Source: Cyathus striatus
Lineage: Eukaryota; Basidiomycota; Agaricomycetes; Agaricales; Nidulariaceae
Direction: 5' to 3'
Length of the DNA: 64,000 bases
Assembly (NCBI GenBank): GCA_025738555.1
Contig: JAOVFP010000006.1
Coordinates: forward strand, 3,596,001-3,660,000
Positions 1 to 13,346 of the stretch are shown here, piece after piece. The notes beneath the pieces were generated by a model, which did no database searches, was not told where the DNA came from, and saw nothing but the letters and a program-made list of their open reading frames with translations. How positions within the stretch are numbered: position 1 is the first letter of the stretch; each line of letters opens with the position of its first letter. Both the position numbers and the translations under genes were made by a program.

Positions 1-417
1 GCGCTAATGATCATGAAGGCATTTGATTACTAATATATTTCGACAATTATTCCTCTCTTCGAAGATTTACTTTTACAGAGTGGTAACCAGCTGGTAATCG
101 AGGTTCGAATATGGGTGTATGACAGCAGTAGACAAGCACGTACAGGTATAAGCTCAATAATCTGCATGATCAAGTCGAACGTAGGAAGGCTAGGGTTAGT
201 AGTAATGTGACCTTTGCATTCCTTTCAACGGTTGAAATAGATTTATATGTTTTGTGTTTGATTCTGCATTTTGCATGGTGGACTTTAACATTTCTAGATA
301 GTAGAGAAGCGTATTAAGCAACTTGTGAACTATGGAACGACTAGGATCAGCGATTCCCTTCGTCTTTATTTTGACATTGAATGGCAGAGCTTGTCATTAA
401 AATATTATTTATAAGTA
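1..417. other. Gene-free leading segment
   Basis: No coding sequence is supported here. The reading frames are short and show no family resemblance, and I recognise no RNA gene. The stretch runs straight into a small inverted-repeat element at 418. Confidence 0.5.
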
Positions 418-595
418 CAGTCGGACTCCTCTTAGCCCATACCCATGACAGCCCATAACTTCTTATACCCCATAGCATCTTGTGACTCCCAAGTTGGGCG
501 GCGCCATGCCTATTAAGCTCCACGTACCCCACAACTCCTAATAGGCCATAGCCTGGGCTGCCTCTAGAGGGTATGGGTTAAGAGGAGTCCGACTG
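418..595. mobile_element. 178-bp MITE with 28-bp TIRs, pogo/Tc1-mariner type
   Basis: The two ends are perfect inverted repeats that begin CAGTCGGACTCCTCTTA on each strand. Apart from one internal mismatch the repeat continues to about 28 bases. A TA dinucleotide flanks each side (416-417 and 596-597), which fits TA-target insertion by a Tc1/mariner-class transposase. CAGT termini are common in pogo-like elements. The interior has no gene, so this is a non-autonomous element; no matching transposase is visible in the window, since the mariner at 36.9 kb has different ends. Confidence 0.8.
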
Positions 596-1867
596 TAAAT
601 GTATGCTCTCCGTGGCGGTGCTTGTTAGATATGTTAATGTCTAAGCTAATTACACATAAGAACGGAGTCAGGAATATAAACGGGTGTCAAACCGGTGAGC
701 ATGACTTAAACTTTAACACATTCCATGGGGTGATTATGCTTTTATGCTTAGTGGAGGTACCAGTAATCTGTAAATATTGCCACACGCCCCTCCAGTGCTC
801 CCCTATGCTCCCTGGTCCCGCGATGCCAACATTTTGACGTTTTAAATTGAATCAAATTGAATGCACAGATGACAAGCTACATCAAGGGCCATAACTCGGT
901 TGAAACCAATTTACATCTTTGTGGCGGTATGGCGCGGTCGCTACGCTAGGTCAATTCAGCCAAAATTAAGTGGTAAATTCACATAGCGACCAGTGACCGG
1001 TACCGGTGACCCTTTGCCGATACTGTATTCGTTCCATCTTCCTAGTCGGTCCTCTAACTCATCACTGCGTTCCTCTTTAGTAAGTATGAATCATTTACTC
1101 CTAGCTCAAACATACACTCTGTCAGAGAATGGAAATAAACAAGATCATAAGCTGCTAGGATCGTACGCACTTCAACGTCAGGGGCCCTAATCCCACATAT
1201 GTATAAATCTTTCGTGTTTGCGCACTGTACATTTGAACTAATTGCGTATCCCACCCACCTCATTCTCAACCATTCACGCAAACTATCATGGAACAGATAC
1301 CGATCGATATGCCAAAAACAATATTCAAGGTGACATTCCAAGGGTCGTATGGCTCTCAGCTGGTATCGTCGATGGTAAATGCAACGTATGTTTTGGTTTT
1401 TTGCCCTTCTCAAAACTACATTCTTGATATATCGATATCTTACAGCGCTTATGGCACGGCAACGGTAAGAGCAGATAATCTACCCGTAAACACTTGAATA
1501 AATGCTTGATAGACAATGGTGGCACAATATTTTAGAAACCACTCGAACAGTGATACACTTCTTGTGAAGGGAATGGTTATCTTACTCATGTAAAATGCCC
1601 ATTCTTCCATACCGAAATCTACTAACATTTTTGTTACTATATCTAAAGGGCTTTAGAAACTCTCGAAACTCTATGTGCCACTTATCAAACATACGATTGC
1701 TTCATCTATAAGTTCGGTAGAGCAGATTTATTAATAGATGTGATTACAAGGTACGTATTTTCTTCTACATTGTTAACAGTGAGCAGCAGCTTACCTCAAA
1801 TAGATCTGCTATGGTAAGTAAATATTGAAATTCCTCTGTTGCACGTACCAACTTTCATACAGGGAAA

Positions 1868-1985
1868 ATATATAGGTGTCGTAAGTTCATGTCTCGTTGT
1901 ACCCTTGTGATTGCAGTCTTAGGTGCTCTCATTCAGTATCTTACCGCATTTGTGGCGCAGCTGTGAGTTGGTAATAACTTCTACC
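1868..1985 (+). repeat. Diverged direct repeat, copy 1
   Basis: This stretch aligns by eye to 4248-4356 at roughly 70 percent identity, for example a shared TTGTGGCRCAG motif near the right end. Many differences are C/T or G/A transitions at CpG in this copy. It is probably the remnant of an unrecognised dispersed element. Confidence 0.45.
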
Positions 1986-4247
1986 ACAGATATCACATTG
2001 ACATATCTCCCCGGACTTGAAAGGTTCTACGCAACCCGAATATGGACTCGTAAGCTGCTTCGTTCACATAAATTATATCCAAGATAACATACCGTTCAAA
2101 ATCACAGTTACTGGTCATTTGAAAAAACATTATCGAATTCTTACATATCCTATAGTAGTATTTTCATTTATACAAGTCGGTGAGTCTTTGTTTATAGCGT
2201 TACTCTAGTATCTAAATGCAAATATTTGGAACTTACACTACAACAGGGTCAGGGATAGGTGCGTTTCGTGGGGGCCACTACACCATGGCAGACTAACTGT
2301 CCTCTCGGTAGCGCAAGTATTCTTCATGTAGGAATTTCCCTTTGCATTATTCAGCTAGCAATGACGATATCGCCTTCATACAGGGGATATGTGAAGACGT
2401 TTATAAAACTGGGATATATTTCTAATACCAGTTTCGTAAGTTATATATTTTAACTGCAGTATTCGGCTGTATTAACACTCCGAGTTAGAAACTATTGGTC
2501 ATTCAAGGGGTTTCCGCCGCCGCCTGTGATGTGGCTATTACGGCATCCTTCTCTTTCATATTTTATAACAACCGTTCAGGGATTAACTCGTACGTAACGT
2601 TTGCTATTCAACGTGCATAAACTTGACTGGATCACCTCAGTCGTACACACTCGCTTCTGAACAAGTTTATCCTCTATGCCATGAACCGAGCTGCAGCAAC
2701 AAGGTATGGTATTTATTAAACATATATAGTTACTGTGCATTCACATATGATATTTAGTTTTTGTGCACTCCTTACCGTATTTATGGTATGTATGAGCTTC
2801 ATTTAAATTTCAGACAGATGCTGATGGACATAACGGGAGCTAGTATCATTACCTGTCGGGAACATATTCTTAGTGCGTCACGTAGTGATATCAAACTATA
2901 TCATCAGTCGTTTTGTCTAATGTGCGTAACGTAAAAGTCAGATACCGTTACTTCTTAATACCCATCGTGAGTGGTCTTTCTAACTACAGAGAGATCAGAC
3001 ATTCTAACATGTGGGGAAGTATACGTCATTTCAGTCATTAGCGTGTAAGGTGACTTTATCCCATCGTTCAATTTTGGATTTGACTACAAATTAACAGACT
3101 CACAGCAAGAGGTAGTATGCGAGAAGAAGATTATTCATTCCACTTATCAAATATAGTTGTAATATCAAGTAACGGCAACAATACACTAGTTGTTAGTTTG
3201 ACGCTATCTTTATTTATATATACAAAAGATTGATAACTTTTACAGGGCGTCAATGACATCCCACTAATGGATGTGTAGAATATAGTGATAGCTTTTTATG
3301 AAAGAAACTGTAGTCACCACACATACTTAAAGTTCACCTGTACGGTATGATTAACTAAATTTTAACTCATGTACCTAGGAAACATATTCATCTGAGCGAT
3401 GGAACAGATGACTATGTAAGACACTTTAATATCGTGTATTCTACGCGGATAAAGAAGCATTGCCTATGCTTCAAGATTGATTAATATGGATAAAAATAAA
3501 AATCTCGAGGAGTACCATAGCATTGAGCGTGGTTACCACCTGAGAAGTAAAGTACTGAAAGGCCAGGTAAACAACATTTTGATACCTAATAATGTAGTGA
3601 GAATATCACTGCACCACGAAACATTAAATAATTACTCAGCACAATTTTGAAAAATGCACATACTACCCATGTATATAGCCAAACTCTCAGCGCATACTAT
3701 TTACATCTTCGTCTCTTGAGTTCTATATATCGGCATTAAAATTCGAATTATATATATTGGTGATCGTCGATTTTACCAAGCCCCTATCAGTTCATCTGGC
3801 CTTTCAAAAGCTGCAGATATTAACAACCATTGAATTGTGTTGTTTACTTATGCGCGCTAGTCTCTAACATGTGTTTTTACTGTACCACAGAACCCGAGGC
3901 CACTGTACGTACTTTTTATGTAGTTTCGGTTATCTATCCTTTTGCGCCCTGCGACGATCATCCAAAATGGATGCTCTACCGCCAATGTTTTACGTACTGT
4001 TTAGCCATACAATAAGTACCAGTAATGATGCTAAGAATTCTATCCACTATCGATACTGTGTGCGCATCTCATCAAATGTATGAGTACTTCATCTTGAATT
4101 TCGGTCGGGAAGATCTGTTCGTTGTGATAACAAAGTAAATATTTGCTTTTTGAAAGTTTGCAACCACTAATTATTAAAGAGCTGCTCTAGTTCATATTTA
4201 TTTATTTATACTATACATACTAAGTCTTGTGTATGATAAATACCTAG

Positions 4248-4356
4248 GTATCATAAGAGTTCATGCATTATTGTATCCTTGTTATTGTTACCTTATGATG
4301 ACTCCATACAGTATTTTACTGCCTTTGTGGCACAGTTGCAAGCGAGTTCAATTATA
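4248..4356 (+). repeat. Diverged direct repeat, copy 2 (CpG-depleted)
   Basis: Partner of 1868-1985. Where copy 1 has CG this copy often has CA or TG, suggesting decay by deamination of methylated cytosine. No coding capacity. Confidence 0.45.
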
Positions 4357-4711
4357 ATATTGGCCATCATTGCTGCATTGACATTTCGCTGTAGATTCTA
4401 TATGACTCAGACCTAGACAAGTAAGTCTTCCAATGCGACATCGCAATGTAGAACTACATAGCTCGGGTAGCAGTAATATCTCGTGTGGGCAAGTCCCCTT
4501 TAGGGAGCTCTTTATGCTTACCCAGGCATTCTGTATGGAATCCAGGAGGCTGAAAATTGGCTGGAATATCACTATAATGAAGGAAATGTACCGTATGGAA
4601 TGGAAAGTTCTGTGCAAATTACACAGAATTCCATAACAAAGACTTCCTCAGAATCTGTGCAGACTATTAACAATACTTATTGTACATTTATTATAATAAA
4701 ATAAATTGCGT

Positions 4712-4791
4712 CTCATATGTTTTGAACCTCAGTCTACCCTATGCTTAGTAATCATATACACAGCGCACTTATCCAACTGAGCCAGTATGTT
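4712..4791 (-). repeat. tRNA-like remnant (SINE head or tRNA pseudogene)
   Basis: On the minus strand a near-perfect tRNA A box (TGGCTCAGTTGGATAAG, 4784-4768) is followed by a B-box-like GAGGTTCAAAAC (4730-4719). I could not pair the acceptor or T-arm stems, so it is not a working tRNA. A tRNA-derived SINE head or tRNA pseudogene is the simplest reading. Confidence 0.45.
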
Positions 4792-4879
4792 GTTAGCACC
4801 ATAACATAGCCACCAGTAATGTGACATATGCTCATTGTCTGTCACCGGCCATCAGTAACTGATGACCAGTGACCAGTGA

Positions 4880-6535
4880 TGTGTCACCACTGTGCTTCTT
4901 GCTGTCAACAATGGTGCATTCCCACTGCTTTGCTCTTCATACCAACATTCCCCCTCCACTTTTCTCCCTTCCACATTCTTCTCCCATTGCCTCATCCCAC
5001 CTCAATGTCACCCTCAAGGCTGATGCCATGCCACTGGCCACCAGGTACATCCCCTTCCTCTACTTACCATCCCTCGTATGTAATCTTTCCACAGCATTGT
5101 CTATGGTCTCATAGATGCACCAGCACTCAATGACCATCCCCAGGCTCTCCCACCTCAACCAATGCTCATGCTGCCCCCCCTCTGCATCATAATGACAATG
5201 CAAACAGCTTGTCCTTGCAGCTCAATGAAGATGATGATGCTGCTGACACAAACAGCATCAACACCACGTCATTCAGCCCCCACCTCCCCTGTGCCCCTGT
5301 GTCACAATGACATGCCTCCCCCCCCTTCCTCTGCCCTCCTCCCCCCTGTGTCACGGTGGTGGTGACACCATGTCATCTGGACCAACCCCTCCCCTCTCCC
5401 TGCATCATGTGGATGGCTGCATCATGGCAAGAACAGTGTCACCACTACCATTGTCCACATCACTCAACCAACGGTGCTACATGCCAGAAGATGATGATGC
5501 CACTGGCATGAATGGCGTCAGTGTATGTCATCCAGCCCCTCCTCCATCCTCCCTCCCAGGTACATCCCCCACCACTCACCTCACCATCCCCTGTCTCTGA
5601 TCTTCACATGGCATCATCTGTAATCTCATAGACTCTCACTTCCACCACCACCTGTACCGCCCCCCCTCTATCCTCCCATGTGTCACAACAACAATACAAA
5701 CACCTCCAGCCCCCTCCTTGCTTAGTGAAGACAACAATGCTGTTGAAAAGAATGGCATCAATGCCATGTCATCCGGTTCCCCTGCCTTCCCTGTGTCATG
5801 ACAATGACACTCCTAGTTCCACATGCTCAGGCTGCCCCCTATGCACAGGCCCACCTTTGCCTCACCCCACTCTCTGTTCCACACACCCCCTCTGCACCGT
5901 AATGCATAGGTGCATTGTTAACATGCATGTGTCAACATGTGTGTGTCAATGTCCTGTTCCACCTTTGCCTGGCCTCCCACTCTCTCCTCCCCACCCCCTC
6001 CCCCCCCACTGCACCATATGCACAGGGGTGTTGTCAATGTGCATGCATCACCTCCCCACCATGTTGTCAACATGATTGTGTCATAGGTGTATCATCAATG
6101 CACATGCATTAATACAGCCAACAGTCAACATATGCAATGATGGAATATGGATGGAATATAAGGTGTGTCATCAATGTACACTTATGTGTGTGCATCAACA
6201 TGGCATCCCCTTCCACTCTTGCCTCAATTCACTGCTGCTCTCCCTCTCCCCTTCCTTCTGCAAGCACAGGCCATGCCCTATGCATAGGTGTGTCATCAAT
6301 GTATGCCTATATGCATGCATCAATGTGGTATCACCACCACTTCCACTCACCTTGCCTCTGCCTCTCCCTTCCCACTCCTCTTTCTCCAAGCCCAAGGCCA
6401 CACCTACACATAGGTGTGTCATTGTCAATGCAGCATCCCCTACCCCTTCCACCTTCACCTCACATTGCCACCACTCTCCCCCTCCCACTCCTTCTTCTGC
6501 ACACCAGGGCCACACCTTACACATAGGTGTACTGT
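4880..6535. repeat. C/T-rich degenerate minisatellite
   Basis: About 1.6 kb of pyrimidine-rich sequence with recurring units such as CATAGGTGTGTCATCAATG (near 5905, 6084, 6155, 6285, 6411 and 6521), spaced by roughly 70-130 bases and alternating with CCCCTCCCACTCC-like runs. Many overlapping frames stay open on both strands because of the base bias; they are not genes. A similar C/T-rich tract lies upstream of the second KDZ copy. Confidence 0.75.
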
Positions 6536-7620
6536 TGACTCTAAAGTACCTAGTTTAGCGCAACGTAGTGTAAATGTAAATATTAATAATAAAACTCACA
6601 CCACGTACGCTCACTAAGAAAGTGCTCGGTGGGTAAGACTCGGATGCAAGGTGCTTCCGGGCGAAGTAAAGTAATAGAAAGGGTGTCGAAAACCGACGTT
6701 TGAGAGGGAGTGCACACTTAGCAAACACTTTGATGCGCGTTTTGATGCGCGTTCCTTAATCTTGGACTTAACATGGCCTTATGACTTCACACTTCGCGTT
6801 GCACTTAGAATCTCAAAGCTCACACAAATACTAAAGCACGATGCTAGATGGTATTTCTCGGGGCACAGGAGACTGCCCTCCCTCTACTTTACTCTACCTA
6901 TTAAATATCATACAGGACTACGGCTAGAGGAACTATATAGTTAGGACAAATACAGTAATTTACATATTAGCTAAGCAGTAAGATAGACTTTTGGACTGGA
7001 TACAGACGTCTGGGATGGACCAGAGTAATTCACGCATGTACAAACATACGAGTGCCAAGAATGCGTCCATATGGGAAGATAGCGAAGAACAATAAATCGT
7101 CCTGCAGGAAGAACGCTCCATACGGAGGCGTGATGCTGCGCGCTTTGACTCGTGGAAATGGGAACCGCTGAATCAGCCTGCCGGGAATGCCGGATCTCAG
7201 GCCAGTCTAGGCGCCTATGGCGTGCTGATGCACAGCGCTGGTACAGCGTGGTTAGATAGCGGCAACTGCCGTGGGTCTAGTGCTCATACCTTTTCCTATG
7301 ACGCGATAACATAGCTTCAATATCCTATTATTAGAATAGACGCGCGCTTAGCTCGATCTCCGGCCTTACTGGTAACTATTTCCCACCGATGTCGAGAATA
7401 AGCTCTGACCTCGGTGTTTCTATTCTTAGACGCTTTCCTACTTAGGCTAGTTATGTCCCTTATTAGCGCGAGTCGTTCCCACGCTAGCTAACGGTCCGGG
7501 ACCTCTACCTTAGCTACTAATTACAACCCAGATATATTATACCGTTTGTAAGTAGCGCGTAGAATATAGAAATAATGTTTTTATAGTAGGTAGAAGTACG
7601 CTAGGCGTATTAACTCACAT
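6536..7620. other. CpG-retaining insert of unknown kind, possible LTR remnant
   Basis: Composition changes sharply from the minisatellite to mixed sequence with intact CpG. It starts near TGTTGACTC, resembling the TGTTGAGTC start at 14246, and seems to end at ACTCACA before pyrimidine or TG-rich repeats resume. TG..CA ends suggest a degraded solo LTR, but I could not find a clean 5-bp duplication. No gene is visible. Confidence 0.25.
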
Positions 7621-8214
7621 GTGTTGATACCACCAATGTATGCAATGATGAGATAGGAGGGAATGGTTAAAAATAGGGTGATGAGCAATGGGTGGTGATA
7701 TGAGTGAGGGGGGTAGGAAGAGTGGGCTAAGAAGATAAGGGAGAAGTGCTTAGTGTATTATAGTATATGTTAGAATACAGCACACATGTACATTTTAGAT
7801 ACACAAATATATAATTTTCTGAACATAAAATCCATTCCAAAGTAAGAACACAAAAAAGTGTTAGCAATGAGGTGAGAATTGATTGATGCAATGAGACGAG
7901 AATAGATTGGTGCAATGAGGTGATCTCACATTAAGTTCCTTGTGATCGCTTACACTATTCTCTTATACCCTTTCCTTAAATTATAAACATTGTGATTATC
8001 ACACAGACAGGATTAAAAATAGATGATGTGAACATTCACTTACTTTTATAGATAAGCTGTGAAGTCACACAGACAGGATTAAAAATAAACAGTGTGAGTC
8101 TTGCCTTTAGGTCTGTGCATGCCTCATGCCACTTTCTTATCTGAACCACCATCAGTTACACATCCCTGCACATCCACCCATATCAACACTTAACATTTGT
8201 CACCAATACATACC
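7621..8214. other. Upstream region of KDZ copy 1
   Basis: AT-rich sequence before gene A1. It holds a 22-base direct repeat (at about 7999 and 8065, motif CACACAGACAGGATTAAAAA) and ATGAGGTGAGAAT-like short repeats near 7865-7920. No gene or clear core promoter is seen. Confidence 0.35.
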
Positions 8215-10668
8215 ATGCCACCTTGCAGATCTGCTCACAACCAATCCACCAAGGACAATGCTGATAAAACAAATACTTGCAAGCATACTATTTCATCCAC
8301 TGATTCTACCACACAACCTGCCAAAAAGAAGGGTAGAAAGGAGAGTAATGTGGATGAAGGACAAGAGGGGAATGATACTCAGAAGAAGAAAGGGAAAAAG
8401 GGGAAAGGAGGAAAAGGACAGTGTGTAATAACTCACTTGTAAAATTTTTATTTTATTTTATTTTATTTTTAAGTAAATCTGCAATGCAACATATTGCTGA
8501 AGACTCAGGCTGCTCCACCAGTGAAATTAACCAATGCTGAACAGAATATCATAGATAATGGAACATCTGTTGCACCTCCTAAGTGAATCTGTGATGCTGC
8601 TATCAGCTTAGTTCCTGCTACCCAGACTCTGAGTGCTACTAGTGGCTGTATTTGTCACTCTGAGATACTTGAAACTGAATCTACTGAAAGTGAATCTACT
8701 GAAGCTGATAACAATAATGAAAACACTACTACTGGAAATGCTGGTAATGACTCCTCCAATAGTGAGTCTGGAAAAGAAGATACTGCCAATCAAAGCAAAG
8801 TGAATACTCCCAATAAGAGCAGTAAAAATTCCTCCAATAATGACAGTGACAATGAGTTTGAAGAAGAAGATACTGTCAACCAAAGCAAAGAGGATAATTA
8901 CAACCAGAGCAATGAGATCACTCTCAATAAGGACAGAGAAGACAATTCCTCCAAAAATAACAGTGACAATGAGTTTGAAGAAGAAGATACTGTCAACCAA
9001 AGCAAAGAGGATAATCACAACCAGAGCAATAAAACCACTCTCAATAAGGACAGAGAAGATAATATTCACAGCAAAGGCAGTGAGAGCACCCACCACAAAA
9101 GTGGAAACAATGCTCATATACAGAGCAGTGAGAATATCTATAATCAGATTGGAGAGTCCATTCATCCTGAGATGGATCAGCTTTCTGATGGGAGAAGAGG
9201 TGATAGTGTAGATATTCATATGATGTCCCCACCAAAGAAAGAAGCTATAAGCAAAAAGAACAGTGAGAACAGTGAGACCCAGATTTCTATGGAAAGTAAA
9301 GGTGACCATGCAGGTGATATTCACACAGAATCTCCACCAAAAAAAGAGCTCTATAATTTACAAGGATCTTCTTGTGTAACTGGTAACTATTTTTCTTATA
9401 TAGATAGTAAAGTAATAACATGATATCAAGGTGGATTCATGTGCCATTGTGCCCAGGGAAATGTACATAATGTTGCTGACTTTGAGGAAATTGAGAAGGA
9501 ATCAACCTATTTGGAACATGTAAAAGGAATTGTATACCTTTACATTTAAAATCTTGATCCTACAAATCTTCAAGTTTCAGATATGAAATCAATGCCATTT
9601 ATTAAAGTTCCTGTGTCAGTGAATTCAATGCAACCTGTTCTGAAAGGATTAGCTAAGAAATATAGTCCTATCACTGAATCTGAACAATGGTTCTTTATTG
9701 TCGACAACGACAGTTCACATTGGCACCTTTTAGGTAGCTATGAGTGTGCTATTGAGGACAATGAGGATTTTATATGGATTCAGACAGAAAACTATGTTTT
9801 ACATGTATTATGTGTAAGTGTATTTTATTCATATTTGTAGTCTCAAACTCAACTATATAAATAGTCTTCATTTCGTCCTTCAGCTCAACAAGGTTCACTG
9901 GCAGTTACAGGTCCATCTCACTCTGTGTCACTTTCTACAAGCCATAGATCTGTTTCTATAGCTCCACCTGTTGTAACAGAACTAAATGCTGAGTCCCAAA
10001 CAATTACTGCTTGACTTGGTGTTCATTCAGATGAGGTTAATCGCACCTATGAGGATGGAGTCAGAGGTCAATATCAGAAATACTTGGTCACTCTCAAATA
10101 TTTAGATATTTATAACTCAATGGTAAAGGACAATCAATGGGAAGGAAAACATCCAAATAAGAAGGCAATTGTTGACATTTTCTTGTCCTATTCATACTTT
10201 CAGTCTAACCATACAAAACTCTTTCCAAAGCTTTCTGATTATCCTTTGTTGATGAAATGGATGCAGGGAGGGGATAATGCTCCATCTGATTTGGAAGCAT
10301 GGGGGTATGAAAGGACTCAAAAATATACATTTGAAGATCTTAAGATGTTTTATAACAATGAAGGGACACTTGATCTAGACCAAGCAGTAAGGAAGAAAGT
10401 TAAGGGAAAAGGAAAAGATAAAATTAAGAAGAAAGTGGAAGATAAAGAAGATAGTGAGAGTAGTGAGAAGAGTGAGTAGAGTGATGAGGAGGATGATACT
10501 GATAATGAGGAAGAGAAGGAAATGGTAACAAGAAAGAAGAAGAGTGATAAAACAAAGGAGAAGGGGAAAGGAAAACAGAAAGAGAATGAGAAGGGTAAGG
10601 GTAAAAGTAAAGGAAAAGGAAAAGTTTTGGAAGTTAAGAAGACAACTAAGAAGGGGGCCAAAGAGTAA
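8215..10668 (+). pseudogene. KDZ-element companion gene A1 (uncharacterised, degenerate)
   Basis: I do not recognise a named family. The start codon was chosen because the first ~75 codons match the layout of gene A2 at 21575: a Ser/Thr/His-rich leader, then a Lys/Gly-rich tail before the first intron. Next comes an acidic Ser/Asn-rich stretch with a 117-bp tandem duplication (about 8842-9072). Two modules follow that are conserved with A2: a short segment around 9520-9790 (DNDSSHWHLLGSYEC) and a C-terminal module at 10084-10370 ending in a YTFEDLK motif. A long Lys/Glu tail closes the gene. In-frame stops lie near 8583 (TGA), 9548 (TAA), 10014 and 10477, so this copy is broken. The same-strand CxC5/CxC6 transposase lies just downstream, so A1 is probably an accessory protein of the same element. 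Exon borders are only partly resolved. Confidence 0.6.
8842..9072 (+). repeat. 117-bp tandem duplication inside gene A1
   Basis: Two adjacent units of about 117 bases encode the same acidic stretch (SDNEFEEEDTVNQSKEDN in each). They keep frame and are more than 90 percent alike by eye, so the duplication is recent relative to the rest of the element. Confidence 0.7.
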
Positions 10669-10680
10669 GTTGATTTTGGT

Positions 10681-13148
10681 TTGAATTTCTCTTTTTTGAT
10701 GTCTCCAATCTTTCAATGTAGTATAAAATTTGAAATCTCTGTACTCTATTTCATATGTCAAATCCTTGTACATTTTCTCCTCCATAAAAAATGTGTTCTG
10801 TATAGTCTTGTAACTGGATGTTCCATGCTAATGGAATTCACTCTCATATCCACCACACTTTTGAGACTTAATAATTGGATACAATATGGAAGCATAACTG
10901 CAGTTATTTTAATGATATTGCCAGGAGTTTCAGCAAACATGCAGCCCTTTCCTGACATTTCATTTAAAACTTTCAGCAAATTTATCAGTAGTAATTATAG
11001 CTCAGAAATTTCCCTATCAACAGTATTGGTAATACTATTTACAGTTACACACAACAGTGATCTATTAAGTCTTCATGCAAGGCAATTCAATCCTAGATAT
11101 CCAGAGGAGAGTAATGTACAAATGACTGCTTGGATGCTCACTTTATCTAGAGCATTGCAAGTTCATCTTAGAGAGAGATGTAACAAATTATTTAAAGATG
11201 AGCCTAATGATGAAAGGGATACAATTTTGGCATTGAGCTTAGATAACTTGATGAAGACTCTAAAGCTTAATCCAATTGCATCATCTGGAAGATTTAAAGG
11301 AAATTTAAAAGTAGTATCTCATAAAGAGATTTCACCAGCATTTGTTATTTGCCCTGTAACTTCTGTATGTGTAACAAATACATGCCCCTCATTGGCATTA
11401 CACTTATCAATAGATGCACAGGATATACCTCATGTTACTTTAATTCAGGGTACTGAAACTATAAAAAATGTTCAAGTACTCACAGGAGTATGCAAAAGAT
11501 GCAAAATACAATACTCAGCTGACAGAGAAAAAGTTTCAATTCTAAGTCAAAAGAGTACTCAAGTGTACCTTAATTCTGCAAAGTATGTTAAAGTAGGACA
11601 TTCAGTTTGGGTAGACAGAACATTTTCCAATGCAGCTGTAAATGCAATTTATAGCTTTCATGCATCAGCTGCTGCTTATACAGAGTTTTAGAACAATAGT
11701 TTTTCTGATGAACACAGCATCACCCACAGACATGTTTGGCAAGCATATATTCAAGAAAATGTTAGAGCTTTGGCCTCATCAAGAGATATAAATTTGGAAG
11801 TTGAAGATGGTCTTTCAATTGATAATCTTACACATGAAGCATTTTCTTTACTTGGTGATAATGGAATTATTCAATCTGCTGATAAGCACACATGTTCTGA
11901 GTGCACACATGCTTATAGAAGTAGATCTAATGCAATATCAGATATTGATTCTGCTGGTGTGGTAGGAGTTGATGAAAATAGAGCAGTTCCTGATCTTGTA
12001 CAATCTGAAAGTACACAGGAGGATATGAATTCTGTAAATGTACAAAGAGCAGTAGCAGATATTGAAAGTGACAATACAGCAACAAATGAGAATGAATATG
12101 CCCCTGTCAAAATGGTTGTATTGGATGGTATCATGATGGGTCCAACACATTGTGCATTTGAAGAGTGTACAAGTGAGTTACATAATACATGTGGAGGAGT
12201 TTTCTGTGAAGTACATGAAGCCTTTTATGGTGCATGTTGTCATGTTCAAGGGTGCACTAACATGAAAAAGCAGGGTACCCAAGCTTGCAATAATCACCAA
12301 GAAGAGTGGAGGAGGTTTCAATCCACTCACAACACTTCTCATCATGCAGGTGTAAGAAGAATGCTTCAGTATCCAGGAGAACAACTCCCATGGAATACAG
12401 TTAGACCAAGAAATGTTCAGCCACATGATGATCAACAACATAATAATAAAACAAAGAATTACTTTACTCCAGGTAAATTCTACTGTGTGGAAACAATATG
12501 TGCACCTTGTGGTGTTGTTATTGCCTGGACAAAATTTGAGGGGGCAGAATCACCATACAATATTATGAAATTTTTGGAGGAAGTATATCCTACTGAAGAA
12601 TCCAGGCCAGACTATGTATGCATTGATAAGGCATGTTTGGTACTAAGATATCTTCTTATTGATGCAAGAAGAGAGCAATGGGAAACCTGGAAAAAAACTA
12701 CAAGACTTAGTGTAGATAGCTATCCTTATACAGATCACATGGTTAAAAACTTTCTCTGCAGAATATTTTGCAATCCAGCACCACTAGATGGATCTGCTCC
12801 AAATCTAGTTATAACTAATTTTGACAATAATGGAAATCCATATTTGAAGAGGGCTTTTAATACACAGGTGAGATTCATATTATAATTATTTAAAAATATT
12901 TCATAAACTACTACTTGTCATAGGCATGTGAACAGCTCAATGCTTGGCTTGGTGGCTTTGAATCTAGTCTTAAAAAAATGACTCCAAGTAATTTTTATTG
13001 GTTTTTGCATACCATGTTGTTTTATCACAGTAAACATGTTATAGATAGACAAGAAAGAAGAAGAAAACAGGAAGCTAATGGGTTAGAAGTGGAAGAAAAT
13101 GTAGCAGAGGAGGATGATGACTTTCCAGCTGAAAATATAGTCCTCTAA
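10681..13148 (+). pseudogene. KDZ transposase B1 with CxC5 and CxC6 cysteine clusters
   Basis: Transposase of the CxC5/CxC6 branch of the KDZ superfamily, expected to be a cut-and-paste nuclease with an RNase H-like fold. The frame runs 10681-12867, a 56-bp intron follows (12868-12923, GTGAGA..CATAG), and the last exon ends at 13148. Reading order: a hydrophobic N-terminal stretch; the helical LLSLHARQ region; the CxC5 cluster (ICPVTSVC ... CKRCKIQYSA); the CxC6 cluster (HCAFEECTS ... ACNNHQEEW); then the catalytic part with CIDKAC, DSYPYTDH and the acidic ACEQLNAWLGGF motif. The only break is TAG at 11689-11691, where copy 2 has Trp. Without that codon about 803 residues would be open. The true start is uncertain; an in-frame ATG near 10828 is an alternative. 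Compared with copy 2 it lacks the intron at the CxC6 start and has an extra one near the C-terminus. Confidence 0.85.
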
Positions 13149-13346
13149 ATAAATAAAGTCATGTTTTTATATATTAGCCAAGTATATGTAGAAATGATTA
13201 TGAATTAACAATTACCACACTATTTTAAATAGCTTTGAGAGCAGGAGTTACTTTAAACAACTAAAATATGTAGGTGATTGCACTATAAGTTCTATAAATT
13301 AAAAGTCTTCATAGAATCTGCACAGAATCTGTGAAAATATGAGGTC
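13149..13346. other. AT-rich spacer after KDZ copy 1
   Basis: About 200 bases of AT-rich sequence, ending in short CAGAATCTG repeats just before the CACTTGCCCCCCC motif at 13347. No gene. Confidence 0.4.

Larger units (their letters stand above)
598..4700. other. Gene-free region with old diverged repeats
   Basis: No convincing gene is seen over about 4 kb. Frames are short, lack family motifs and are interrupted on both strands. Base use is mixed and CpG is present, unlike the CpG-poor transposon genes further right. The only structure I can support is a diverged direct repeat (1868-1985 against 4248-4356), described separately. Confidence 0.5.

Noticed and set aside
91..140. Possible B box (GAGGTTCGAAT) of a tRNA
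   Set aside because: No A box at the right distance and no clover-leaf pairing.
5162..6617. Overlapping frames of 60-160 codons on both strands
   Set aside because: Pyrimidine-rich minisatellite lacks stop codons by composition; the peptides are Pro/Ser/Cys/His-rich with no homology.
8608..9324. 238-codon minus-strand frame, membrane-like
   Set aside because: It is the complement of the acidic Ser/Asn-rich part of gene A1 and contains the mirrored 117-bp duplication.
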